Source: Rhodospirillales bacterium (lineage in GTDB: Bacteria > Pseudomonadota > Alphaproteobacteria > Rhodospirillales > JAPHTL01). From it: a DNA stretch of 16,414 nucleotides. Location: NCBI GenBank assembly GCA_026193355.1, contig JAPHTL010000032.1, positions 1 through 16,414 of the forward strand. Direction: 5' to 3'. The notes under the pieces are model-generated. The model was not told where the DNA came from. It saw only the letters and a program-made list of their open reading frames with translations, and searched no databases. A program made the translations under genes and the position numbers. Shown here in pieces: positions 1-6,691 of this stretch (position 1 is its first letter; each line of letters begins with the position of its first letter).

Positions 1-23
1 CCACCGCACCCCCGATCCGCATT

Positions 24-56
24 AAAAAAGGCTCCCGCTGCGGGGAGCCCTTTTTT
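24..56 (-). terminator. Rho-independent terminator of tRNA-Ser
   Basis: A 7-bp GC-rich stem (GGCTCCC at 30-36 with GGGAGCC at 43-49) has a 6-nt loop and is flanked by A6 (24-29) and T6 (51-56). On the minus strand it reads hairpin then T6, starting just past the tRNA CCA end. The symmetric flanks mean it could also stop + strand transcription arriving from the left edge. Confidence 0.8.
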
Positions 57-58
57 AA

Positions 59-148
<90 letters not shown>

Positions 149-193
149 GCAATCGTGGCCGCGCCGGTGGAACCGGCACTCGGAACGGGGCGC

Positions 194-222
194 AACCTAG
201 CCGAAACGGCGGGGCGTGGCAA
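194..222 (-). promoter_or_regulatory. Possible promoter of tRNA-Ser
   Basis: On the minus strand TTGCCA (222-217) is followed after 17 nt by TAGGTT (199-194), which would start transcription about 39 nt before the mature tRNA. The -35 is good but the -10 matches the sigma-70 consensus at only three positions, so this is a positional inference. Confidence 0.35.
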
Positions 223-269
223 GCGGCGCAAAGCGCCTTTCATGAAGCCCCGAAAAGCCGCCAAATCCG

Positions 270-298
270 TTGACTTTCCACGGTCCGGGCCGTATAAG
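270..298 (+). promoter_or_regulatory. Promoter of rplU-rpmA
   Basis: TTGACT (270-275), a 17-nt spacer, then TATAAG (293-298) is a near-ideal housekeeping sigma promoter, the best in the window. Transcription would start near 304-306. That leaves a leader of about 150 nt before the rplU start and matches the 5' edge of the first leader hairpin. Confidence 0.7.
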
Positions 299-305
299 CA
301 CCGCT

Positions 306-380
306 CCCGCACGGGGAATAGCCCTGCGTGGGCGAAACTTCGCTGTCCGAGGCCGACCGTAATGGTTCACCCCAACGGTC
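306..380 (+). promoter_or_regulatory. Structured 5' leader of rplU
   Basis: Two hairpins can be drawn in the predicted rplU leader. The first (306-332) pairs CCCGC and CGGGG with CCCTG and GTGGG around the loop AATAG, with one A-C mismatch and two G-U pairs, and begins almost at the predicted +1. The second (355-380) pairs GACCGT with ACGGTC and continues inward with TGG/CCA. Ribosomal protein operons are often controlled by protein binding to such leaders. Binding of L21 here is inference, and I recognise no known leader family. Confidence 0.4.
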
Positions 381-453
381 CAAAAGTCCGGTTTTCATGC
401 TGGCGCCACAGGACGCGGAACCGCAAAGAGTAAAAAAGAGAGAGAACCAAAAC

Positions 454-963
454 ATGTTCGCAGTCATCAAGACCGGCGGAAAGCAGTACAAGGTCGCCAA
501 GAACGACGTCGTCGTCGTTGAGCGCCTTGAAGGCGAAGCCGGAGACACGATTCAGATCGACACCGTCCTGATGGTCGGCGAGGCCGGCAAGGCCCCCACC
601 GTCGGCACCCCGATGATCGACGGCGCCGCCGTCACCGCCGAGCTGGTCGAACAGGCCCGCGGCAAGAAGATCATCGTCTTCAAGAAAAAGCGCCGGCAGA
701 ACTATCGCCGCAAGAACGGCCATCGTCAGGACCTGACCGTCCTGCGCGTCACCGACATCATCGCCTCGGGCGCGACCAGGCAGGCGCCGAAGCCGAAGAA
801 GGCCGCCGCGAAGCCCGCAGCCGAAAAGGCCGAAGCCAAGCCGGCCGCGAAGAAGGCGCCGGCGAAGAAGGCCGAAGCCAAGACCGAGACAAAACCCGCC
901 GCGAAGAAGCCCGCGGCGAAGAAGGCGCCGGCGAAGAAGACCGCCGCCAAAGCCAAGGAGTAA
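454..963 (+). CDS. rplU: 50S ribosomal protein L21 with Ala/Lys-rich C-terminal tail
   Basis: L21 binds 23S rRNA in the large ribosomal subunit. The start at 454 gives the canonical opening MFAVIKTGGKQY, and a purine-rich GAGAGAGAA lies about 8 nt upstream. Residues 1-106 match a complete bacterial L21 (usually about 103 residues), including the basic KKIIVFKKKRRQNYRRKNGHRQ segment near 71-92. Residues 107-169 are an added tail of 63 residues, about 24 Ala and 20 Lys, with repeated PAAKK and APAKK units like histone H1-type tails. It is probably disordered and RNA-binding. The gene lies 6 nt before rpmA, whose Shine-Dalgarno AAGGAG sits in the last codons of rplU. An in-frame GTG at 328 could lengthen the N-terminus but would lie in the leader, so I reject it. 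Confidence 0.97.
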   Translation: MFAVIKTGGKQYKVAKNDVVVVERLEGEAGDTIQIDTVLMVGEAGKAPTVGTPMIDGAAVTAELVEQARGKKIIVFKKKRRQNYRRKNGHRQDLTVLRVTDIIASGATRQAPKPKKAAAKPAAEKAEAKPAAKKAPAKKAEAKTETKPAAKKPAAKKAPAKKTAAKAKE

Positions 964-969
964 TAGACG

Positions 970-1227
970 ATGGCACATAAAAAAGCTGGTGGCAGTTCAC
1001 GCAACGGTCGCGATTCCGCGGGCCGCCGTCTGGGCGTCAAGAAATTCGGCGGTGAAGCCGTTATCCCCGGCAACATCATCATTCGCCAGCGTGGCACCAA
1101 ATTCCATCCCGGCGAAAACGTCGGCATGGGCAAGGACCACACGATCTTCGCCGTTGTCGAGGGCAAGGTGCGCTTCCGCCACCGCGCGCTTGGCCGCGTG
1201 TTCGTGGACGTGGACCCGCAGGCCTAG
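970..1227 (+). CDS. rpmA: 50S ribosomal protein L27
   Basis: L27 is a large-subunit protein whose flexible N-terminus reaches the peptidyl transferase centre and contacts tRNA. The 85-residue product starts MAHKKAGGSSRNGRDS, the typical proteobacterial mature N-terminus with no cleavable Firmicutes-type extension. It has the conserved GRRLGVKKFGGE and IIRQRGTKFHPG segments, and the length is normal. AAGGAG (955-960) is 9 nt upstream of the ATG, inside the end of rplU, so the two are co-transcribed from the promoter at 270-298. A strong terminator follows 30 nt after the stop, closing a two-gene operon. Confidence 0.98.
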   Translation: MAHKKAGGSSRNGRDSAGRRLGVKKFGGEAVIPGNIIIRQRGTKFHPGENVGMGKDHTIFAVVEGKVRFRHRALGRVFVDVDPQA

Positions 1228-1257
1228 TTCCGACAGGCAGGGCGTTTCTCATTCGAC

Positions 1258-1290
1258 AAAAGGGGAATGGCCTGGCCATTCCCCTTTTTT
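1258..1290 (+). terminator. Rho-independent terminator after rpmA
   Basis: A perfect inverted repeat of about 14 bp runs from AAAAGGGGAATGGC (1258 onward) to its complement ending at 1288, with a tiny loop, followed by T residues to 1290. It is the strongest terminator in the window and separates the ribosomal protein operon from obgE. The A/T flanks make it potentially bidirectional. Confidence 0.93.
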
Positions 1291-1320
1291 GATGCCGTTT
1301 CGCGAACGCGCAGGGGCGCG

Positions 1321-1326
1321 TATAGT
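1321..1326 (+). promoter_or_regulatory. Possible -10 element upstream of obgE
   Basis: TATAGT matches the sigma-70 -10 consensus at five of six positions and lies 37 nt before the obgE start, just after the rpmA terminator, where a promoter is needed. No good -35 is visible 16-18 nt upstream. Confidence 0.35.
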
Positions 1327-1362
1327 GCGGCGGGCGGCGGCACGGAACGGTAGCGAACCGAC

Positions 1363-2415
1363 ATGAAGTTCCTCGATCAGGCCAAGATATACATAAAGGC
1401 AGGCGGCGGCGGCGATGGCTGCGTCAGCTTCCGGCGCGAAAAGTACATCGAATTCGGCGGCCCCAATGGCGGGGACGGCGGACGCGGCGGCGATGTCGTG
1501 GTCGAATGCGCCGAGGGCCTCAACACCCTGATCGACTTTCGCTACAAACAGCATTTCAAGGCGCAGCGTGGTATCCACGGCATGGGCCGGGACCGCACCG
1601 GCAAATCGGGCGAAGACCTGATAATCAAGGTACCCGTTGGCACCCAGATCCTTGATGAATACAAGGAAACGGTGATCGCAGACATGACCGAGGTCGGCCA
1701 GCGTTTCGTCCTCGCCCACGGCGGCAAGGGCGGGTTGGGCAATGCGCGGTTCAAGACCTCCACCAATCAGGCGCCCCGCAAATTCACACCCGGCACCGAG
1801 GGTGAGGAGCTTTGGGTCTGGCTTCGCCTGAAACTGATCGCCGACGCCGGGCTTGTCGGCCTGCCCAATGCCGGGAAATCAACCTTCCTGACGGCCGTGT
1901 CGCGGGCGCGGCCCAAGGTGGCCGATTACCCCTTCACCACCCTGCACCCCAACCTGGGCGTGGTGTACATGGACGAGGAGGAATTCGTCCTCGCCGACAT
2001 CCCCGGCCTGATCGAAGGGGCGCACGAAGGGGCGGGCCTTGGCACACGTTTTCTCGGCCATGTGGAGCGCTGCCGCGTGTTGCTGCATCTGGTGGACGGC
2101 ACACAGGAAGACGTCGCCGAAGCATACCGTACGGTGCGGACCGAGATGGAGGCCTATGGCGGTGGGCTGGCGGAGAAGCCCGAAATTGTGGCGCTGAATA
2201 AATGCGATGCGCTGGACGAAGACACCATCGCCGAAAGGCGCGACGCGCTGACCAAGGCATCCGGCGGCAAGGTCAGGACGGTCTCTGGCGTTTCCGGCGA
2301 GGGCGTGCCTGAATTGCTGCGTGCGCTGTTCGCCGTGATCAAGGGCGCGCGGCACGACGAGGAAGACGTTGTCGACGATGGCCCCTGGCAACCTGGGGGA
2401 GGCTATTCGTCATGA
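1363..2415 (+). CDS. obgE: GTPase ObgE/CgtA
   Basis: Obg is an essential GTPase for late 50S subunit assembly, also linked to stringent response and cell-cycle control. The 350-residue protein has the glycine-rich Obg domain (about 1-158, with GGGGDG at 14-19 and GGPNGGDGGRGGD at 32-44), then the G domain. Visible motifs are G1 GLPNAGKST (166-174), switch region DYPFTTLHP (188-196), G3 DIPG (212-215), G4 NKCD (279-282) and a G5-like SGVSGEG (308-314). The C-terminus is short and acidic, ending in a Gly-rich tail, with no large extra domain. No clear Shine-Dalgarno precedes the ATG. Its stop overlaps the proB start by 4 nt (ATGA). The rplU-rpmA-obgE order is widespread, but here a terminator separates obgE from rpmA. 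Confidence 0.98.
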   Translation: MKFLDQAKIYIKAGGGGDGCVSFRREKYIEFGGPNGGDGGRGGDVVVECAEGLNTLIDFRYKQHFKAQRGIHGMGRDRTGKSGEDLIIKVPVGTQILDEYKETVIADMTEVGQRFVLAHGGKGGLGNARFKTSTNQAPRKFTPGTEGEELWVWLRLKLIADAGLVGLPNAGKSTFLTAVSRARPKVADYPFTTLHPNLGVVYMDEEEFVLADIPGLIEGAHEGAGLGTRFLGHVERCRVLLHLVDGTQEDVAEAYRTVRTEMEAYGGGLAEKPEIVALNKCDALDEDTIAERRDALTKASGGKVRTVSGVSGEGVPELLRALFAVIKGARHDEEDVVDDGPWQPGGGYSS

Positions 2416-3542
2416 CCCCCCATCGTACAGGAACGGACCTTGCCGCCGGCAAACGCGTGGTCATCAAGATCGGCTCGGCGTTGCTGGTCGATGAAGCGCG
2501 CGGCACGGTGCACCGGCAATGGCTGGAAGCCCTGGCCGAAGACGTGGCGGCGGCGCGTGAACGCGGGCAGGAAGTCGTGCTGGTTTCCTCCGGCGCCATC
2601 GCAGTAGGGCGGCGACACCTGAATTTCCCCACCGGCTCGCTGAGCCTTGAACAAAAACAGGCGGCAGCGGCGGCGGGCATGGTGCGCCTTGTTCACGCCT
2701 ATCAGGAGGTCCTCGGCCATTACGGGATCACAGTGGCGCAGGTCTTGCTGACGCTTGATGATTCGGAAAATCGCCGCCGTTACATCAACGCGCGGAACAC
2801 GCTGGACACGCTGATCGAGGCGGGGGCCGTTCCCCTGATCAACGAAAACGACACGGTGGCCACGGACGAGATCCGCTTTGGTGATAACGACCGTCTGGCC
2901 GCCCGCGTATCCGCGATGATCAGCGCGGATACGCTGGTGCTGCTGTCCGATATCGACGGTCTGTACACCGCCGACCCTACCCGCGACCCGAACGCCACCT
3001 TCATCCCCGAGGTGCACGAGATCACGCCCGAGATCGAGGCGATGGGCGGCAAGGCCGGAACCGACCATGGTTCGGGCGGCATGGTGACGAAGCTGGCCGC
3101 CGCGCGAATCTGTCTGGGGGCCGGATGCCGCATGGTGATCGCGCGGGGCAACGTCAGCAATCCCTTGAAGGCCATACTGGACGGCGCGCCCTGCACATGG
3201 TTCCTGCCCTCCGCATCGCCGGGCGCTTCGCGCAAGCAGTGGATCAGGGGATCATTGAAAACCGTCGGCTCATTGCGACTGGACGCCGGGGCGCTGAAGG
3301 CATTGCACAGCGGGCGCAGCCTGCTGCCCGCCGGGGTGACGGCGATCGAGGGGAAGTTCCCGCCGGGATCCGCCGTCGCCGTCCTCGATGCGGACGGCAA
3401 CGAGGTCGCCCGCGGCATCAGCGCCTATTCGTCCGACGAGGCGCGAAAGATCATGGGCCGCAAAAGCAGCGACATCGAAACCATCCTCGGCTATCGCCGC
3501 AAGGATGAACTGATCCACCGGGACGATCTGGTGCTGACCTGA
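2412..3542 (+). CDS. proB: Glutamate 5-kinase
   Basis: ProB phosphorylates glutamate to gamma-glutamyl phosphate, the first and normally proline-inhibited step of proline synthesis. The 376-residue protein has an amino-acid kinase domain (about 12-260) with VVIKIGSALLV (16-26), the substrate segment INENDTV (143-149), FGDNDRLAA (156-164), LSDIDGLY (178-185) and GSGGMVTK (220-227). A PUA domain follows (about 285-365), as in E. coli ProB. Length is close to the usual 367. The start overlaps the obgE stop as ATGA, indicating translational coupling. proA follows after 83 nt, so the first two proline enzymes are adjacent. Confidence 0.97.
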   Translation: MTPHRTGTDLAAGKRVVIKIGSALLVDEARGTVHRQWLEALAEDVAAARERGQEVVLVSSGAIAVGRRHLNFPTGSLSLEQKQAAAAAGMVRLVHAYQEVLGHYGITVAQVLLTLDDSENRRRYINARNTLDTLIEAGAVPLINENDTVATDEIRFGDNDRLAARVSAMISADTLVLLSDIDGLYTADPTRDPNATFIPEVHEITPEIEAMGGKAGTDHGSGGMVTKLAAARICLGAGCRMVIARGNVSNPLKAILDGAPCTWFLPSASPGASRKQWIRGSLKTVGSLRLDAGALKALHSGRSLLPAGVTAIEGKFPPGSAVAVLDADGNEVARGISAYSSDEARKIMGRKSSDIETILGYRRKDELIHRDDLVLT

Positions 3543-3543
3543 T

Positions 3544-3572
3544 TTGGGTGCCACCGGTCCAGCGGCTATCAT
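3544..3572 (+). promoter_or_regulatory. Possible promoter for proA
   Basis: In the 83-nt proB-proA gap, TTGGGT (3544-3549) and TATCAT (3567-3572) are spaced by exactly 17 nt. The -10 matches five of six consensus positions, the -35 only three. It might add transcription for proA and downstream genes beyond read-through from obgE-proB. Confidence 0.3.
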
Positions 3573-3625
3573 GGCGCAGGGCCGGAGCCCGGATCGACAC
3601 AGATAAAACGAGGGAACGACAGACC

Positions 3626-4900
3626 ATGACCGCCATCACCCGCGATGACATCCGCGCCGTAATGGACAACATCGGCGTCCGCGCCAAGGCTGCCGCCGAA
3701 ACATTGGCCGCATCATCGGGCGAAAGCCGGAACCGTGCGCTGATGGCCTGCGCCGCCGCCCTGCGCAACGCCGAGGCATCGATCATCGCCGCCAACGCGA
3801 AGGACATGGCCGCAGGTGAACAGAAAGGCCTGAGCGGGGCAATGCTGGATCGGTTGAAGCTTGATCGCGGGCGGATCGAAGCGATGGCGCGGGGGCTGGA
3901 AGATATCGCGGAACTCGACGATCCCGTCGGAACGGTACTGGCCGACTGGGCGCGACCCAACGGCCTGCGCATCCAGCGCGTCCGCGTTCCCCTGGGCGTC
4001 ATCGGCATCATCTATGAATCGCGGCCCAACGTGACGGCAGATGCGGGTGGACTGTGCCTGAAATCAGGCAACGCGGCGATCCTGCGCGGCGGCTCGGAAA
4101 GCTTTCATTCCTCCACCGCGATAATGGAATGTCTGGCGAAAGGACTGCGCGACGCGGGGCTGCCCGAAACCTGCATCCAGATGGTGCCGACCACCGACCG
4201 CGCCGCGGTCGGCGCGATGCTGACCATGACCGAAACCATCGATGTGATCGTGCCGCGCGGCGGAAAATCGCTGATCGAGCGGGTGACGGCGGAAAGCAAG
4301 GTGCCCCTGTTCAAGCATCTTGAAGGCATCTGCCACACCTATATTGATGGTGACGCCGATCCCGACATGGCGCGACGCGTGGTGCTTAACGCCAAGATGC
4401 GTCGCACCGGCATCTGTGGCGCGACCGAAACCGTCCTCGTCGATTCACGGGCCAGCCGCGCAATCCTGCCCGGTGTGATTGACGACCTGATTGCGGCAGG
4501 CTGCGAGGTGCGCGGCGACACCGAAACCCAGTCGCTGGACGAGCGGGTCGTCCCCGCCGATGACGCCGACTGGGACACCGAATATCTGGACGCCATCGTC
4601 GCGGTGAAGGTGGTGGACGGCGTCGAGGACGCCATTGAACACATTGCCAGGCATGGATCGCAGCACACCGAGGCGATCATCACCGCCAACCCGGAAACGG
4701 CGGAAACTTTCCTCAACCGTGTGGATTCTGCAATCGTGGTGTGGAACGCCTCGACCCAGTTCGCCGACGGCGGCGAATTCGGCATGGGCGCCGAGATCGG
4801 CATCTCGACCGGCAAACTGCACGCCCGAGGGCCGGTCGGCGTCGAACAATTGACCAGCTTCAAGTATGTGGTCAGAGGGACAGGGCAGACCCGCCCCTGA
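3626..4900 (+). CDS. proA: Glutamate-5-semialdehyde dehydrogenase
   Basis: ProA reduces gamma-glutamyl phosphate with NADPH to glutamate-5-semialdehyde, the second step of proline synthesis, and probably receives the labile intermediate directly from ProB. I chose the ATG at 3626 because GAGGGA (3610-3615) lies about 10 nt upstream. It gives 424 residues, in the family's usual 415-430 range. An earlier in-frame start at 3548 would add 26 unlike residues. Visible landmarks are VPLGVIGIIYESRPNVT (121-137), LRGGSES (153-159), VPRGGKSLI (209-217), the catalytic-cysteine segment RRTGICGATET (C264) and the C-terminal EFGMGAEIGISTGKLHARGP (384-403). The protein looks intact. nadD follows after 11 nt. 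Confidence 0.97.
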   Translation: MTAITRDDIRAVMDNIGVRAKAAAETLAASSGESRNRALMACAAALRNAEASIIAANAKDMAAGEQKGLSGAMLDRLKLDRGRIEAMARGLEDIAELDDPVGTVLADWARPNGLRIQRVRVPLGVIGIIYESRPNVTADAGGLCLKSGNAAILRGGSESFHSSTAIMECLAKGLRDAGLPETCIQMVPTTDRAAVGAMLTMTETIDVIVPRGGKSLIERVTAESKVPLFKHLEGICHTYIDGDADPDMARRVVLNAKMRRTGICGATETVLVDSRASRAILPGVIDDLIAAGCEVRGDTETQSLDERVVPADDADWDTEYLDAIVAVKVVDGVEDAIEHIARHGSQHTEAIITANPETAETFLNRVDSAIVVWNASTQFADGGEFGMGAEIGISTGKLHARGPVGVEQLTSFKYVVRGTGQTRP

Positions 4901-4911
4901 CGCATGGTCCG

Positions 4912-5559
4912 ATGAACGCCATCCCCACACGCATCGCCGGACGCACGGGACACCCCATCGCCCTGACGCGGACTCCTTTCGCTCTGGCGGGGCAGCGGAT
5001 CGGATTGCTGGGGGGATCGTTCAACCCGGCCCATGACGGACACCTGCACATCAGCCGCGAGGCGCTGAAACGCCTTGATCTGGATCGCGTCTGGTGGATG
5101 GTTTCCCCGCAAAACCCGCTGAAGCCGGTCAGGGGAATGGCCCCGTTCGCACAACGCATGGCCAATGCCCGTCATCAGGCCCGCGACAGGCGTATTCTGG
5201 TGACCGATATCGAAAGCCGCCTCGGCACACGCTATACGGCCGACACCCTGGCCGCACTGACAGCGCGCTACCCGTCCGTTCGTTTCGTCTGGATCATGGG
5301 GGCGGACAATTTGGCGGACGTTCATCGCTGGGATCGGTGGGATCGTATTTTCGGAACCGTGGCAATTGCCATTTTCGACCGTCCCACATATTCTTTAAAG
5401 GCGTTGTCCGCCAAGGCGGCGCGGCGATTCGCCAAGGCCCGGCTGCCCGAAAGCAAGGCGAAGGCCCTGACGAAACAGAAGCCCCCGGGATGGGTCTTCC
5501 TGCATTGTCCGCGTCATCCCGAATCGGCGACGCGGATACGCGCCCGCCGGGCGTACTGA
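4912..5559 (+). CDS. nadD: Nicotinate-mononucleotide adenylyltransferase
   Basis: NadD transfers AMP from ATP to nicotinate mononucleotide, giving deamido-NAD in the NAD pathway. The 215-residue protein has the nucleotidyltransferase core with GGSFNPAHDGHLHIS (34-48, H41-x-x-H44), WWMVSPQNPLK (61-71), RYTADTL (107-113) and WIMGADNL (127-134). The C-terminal ISSTxIR-type phosphate-binding motif appears as ESATRIR (204-210), a slight deviation. About 30 residues precede the domain, longer than in E. coli. The Shine-Dalgarno before the chosen ATG is weak. The gene is 11 nt after proA and about 108 nt before the first rsfS ATG, with no stop codon between the nadD stop and rsfS in that shared frame. 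Confidence 0.95.
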   Translation: MNAIPTRIAGRTGHPIALTRTPFALAGQRIGLLGGSFNPAHDGHLHISREALKRLDLDRVWWMVSPQNPLKPVRGMAPFAQRMANARHQARDRRILVTDIESRLGTRYTADTLAALTARYPSVRFVWIMGADNLADVHRWDRWDRIFGTVAIAIFDRPTYSLKALSAKAARRFAKARLPESKAKALTKQKPPGWVFLHCPRHPESATRIRARRAY

Positions 5560-5667
5560 CGACAAGCGCCCACAGGGCGCACCGGCAACAAGCGCCGGCG
5601 AACCAGAACAAAGAGAAGGAGTCCGATCATAACCCGACGCGGTAAACAACCACCGGCCCCGAACCCA

Positions 5668-6015
5668 ATGCTGAGCCTGGTGGAAAAGAGCCTCGATGAC
5701 GACAAGGCGATCGACGTCAAGGTCATCGACCTCAGAAACAAGACGGCGATCGCCGACTACATGGTCATCGCCACGGGAACTTCCCCAAGGCATCTCGCCA
5801 CGATGGCGGAGCACCTTATCCGGACAATCAAATCGGAGGGGCATGGTACGGCCCCGGTTGAGGGCCAGTCGCAGGGCGACTGGGTCCTCGTCGATGCGGG
5901 TGACGTGATCGTCCACCTGTTCAGGGCCGAGGTGCGGACGTTCTACAACCTTGAACGCCTTTGGGAGATTTCCGAACCGGGCGCGACCCAGACGGTGAAT
6001 CACACAACGGCCTGA
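5668..6015 (+). CDS. rsfS: Ribosomal silencing factor RsfS
   Basis: RsfS (Iojap/YbeB family) binds ribosomal protein L14 on free 50S subunits and blocks subunit joining in starvation. From the first ATG the product is 115 residues, with IADYMVIATGTSPRH (28-42), DWVLVDAGDVIVHLF (71-85) and FYNLERLW (92-99), all family hallmarks. nadD-rsfS-rlmH is a common order. The start is doubtful: the ATG at 5668 has no Shine-Dalgarno, while a perfect AAGGAG (5616-5621) lies 46 nt further up, placed for an ATC at 5626 or ATA at 5629 in the same frame. Starting there adds 13-14 residues (about TRRGKQPPAPNP), a basic, proline-rich lead. No in-frame ATG, GTG, TTG or CTG exists between the nadD stop and 5668. 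Confidence 0.93.
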   Translation: MLSLVEKSLDDDKAIDVKVIDLRNKTAIADYMVIATGTSPRHLATMAEHLIRTIKSEGHGTAPVEGQSQGDWVLVDAGDVIVHLFRAEVRTFYNLERLWEISEPGATQTVNHTTA

Positions 6016-6120
6016 GGCCGGAACACCGGAAGGGCCGTCAACGGCGCCGTGTGCGCCGGAGGGGTGGTTTGTCCCCATCCGGCAGGAAACGATTGGAAAC
6101 CGGGGAGGTGGCGGCCAGCC

Positions 6121-6585
6121 ATGTCCATGCGCCATCATATCATAGCCGTCGGCCGGGCCCGTTCGGGGCCGGAACGCGACCTTTACGAGGCATTCACCCG
6201 GCGAATCACATGGCCGCTTTCCCTGCGCGAGGTGGAAGAGAAAAAACCCCTGCCCCAACCCAGACTGACGGAACGGGAGGGAGAGCTTCTGCTGGCCGCC
6301 GTACCCGATGGGGCGGTCGTCATCGCCCTTGACGAAACCGGCAAGGCAATGCCCAGCCTGATCTTTGCCGAGCGAATTGGCGTGTGGCGCGACGAGGGCA
6401 GAGGCGACGTTGCGTTTCTCATCGGCGGCGCCGACGGGCATGCTAACAAGGTCAGGCAACGCGCAGACCTGATCCTGTCCTTTGGCAAGATGACCTGGCC
6501 CCACATGATGGTCCGCGCCATGCTGGTCGAACAGATCTATCGCGCCCAGTGCATCCTTTCGGGGCACCCCTATCATCGCGAATGA
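6121..6585 (+). CDS. rlmH: 23S rRNA (pseudouridine-1915-N3) methyltransferase RlmH
   Basis: RlmH methylates pseudouridine 1915 in helix 69 of 23S rRNA on assembled 70S ribosomes, using S-adenosylmethionine. The start at 6121 gives 154 residues, against 155 in E. coli. GGGGAGG (6102-6108) is 12 nt upstream; an in-frame ATG at 6127 is an alternative. The SPOUT trefoil-knot fold shows as VIALDETGK (67-75), AFLIGGADGH (98-107) and LSFGKMTWPHMMVRAMLVEQ (119-138), ending IYRAQCILSGHPYHRE. It follows rsfS by 105 nt; both act on the large subunit. The preceding in-frame segment from 6049 looks non-coding and is excluded. Confidence 0.97.
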   Translation: MSMRHHIIAVGRARSGPERDLYEAFTRRITWPLSLREVEEKKPLPQPRLTEREGELLLAAVPDGAVVIALDETGKAMPSLIFAERIGVWRDEGRGDVAFLIGGADGHANKVRQRADLILSFGKMTWPHMMVRAMLVEQIYRAQCILSGHPYHRE

Positions 6586-6651
6586 GGCCCCATGGCCATC
6601 GCGAAAGCGTTGAAATGCGGCGGCCCGGCATCTACCCTGCGCGTAACGGCC

Positions 6652-6673
6652 GGATGGCGACCATCCTTTCCCT
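6652..6673 (+). terminator. Weak hairpin upstream of gpmI (possible terminator or attenuator)
   Basis: GGATGG (6652-6657), loop CGA, and CCATCC (6661-6666) form a perfect 6-bp hairpin followed by TTTCCCTT, in the 106-nt rlmH-gpmI gap. The trailing tract is mixed T/C, so it would terminate only partly. A weak upstream TTGAAA (6610-6615) and TACCCT (6633-6638), 17 nt apart, might be a gpmI promoter that would put the hairpin near the transcript start. Confidence 0.3.
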
Positions 6674-6691
6674 TCCTGTATTGATGAGACG

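Noticed and set aside
328..453. In-frame GTG extension of rplU adding 42 residues
   Set aside because: It lies in the folded leader, has no family similarity, and L21 proteins start at MFAVIKTGGKQY, which is present at 454 with a ribosome binding site.
367..978. 203-residue minus-strand reading frame rich in Gly, Leu and Arg
   Set aside because: It is the reverse complement of the repetitive L21 coding region; its low complexity is the mirror of the Ala/Lys tail.
4339..5325. 328-residue minus-strand reading frame
   Set aside because: Antisense to proA and nadD, with no recognisable domain.
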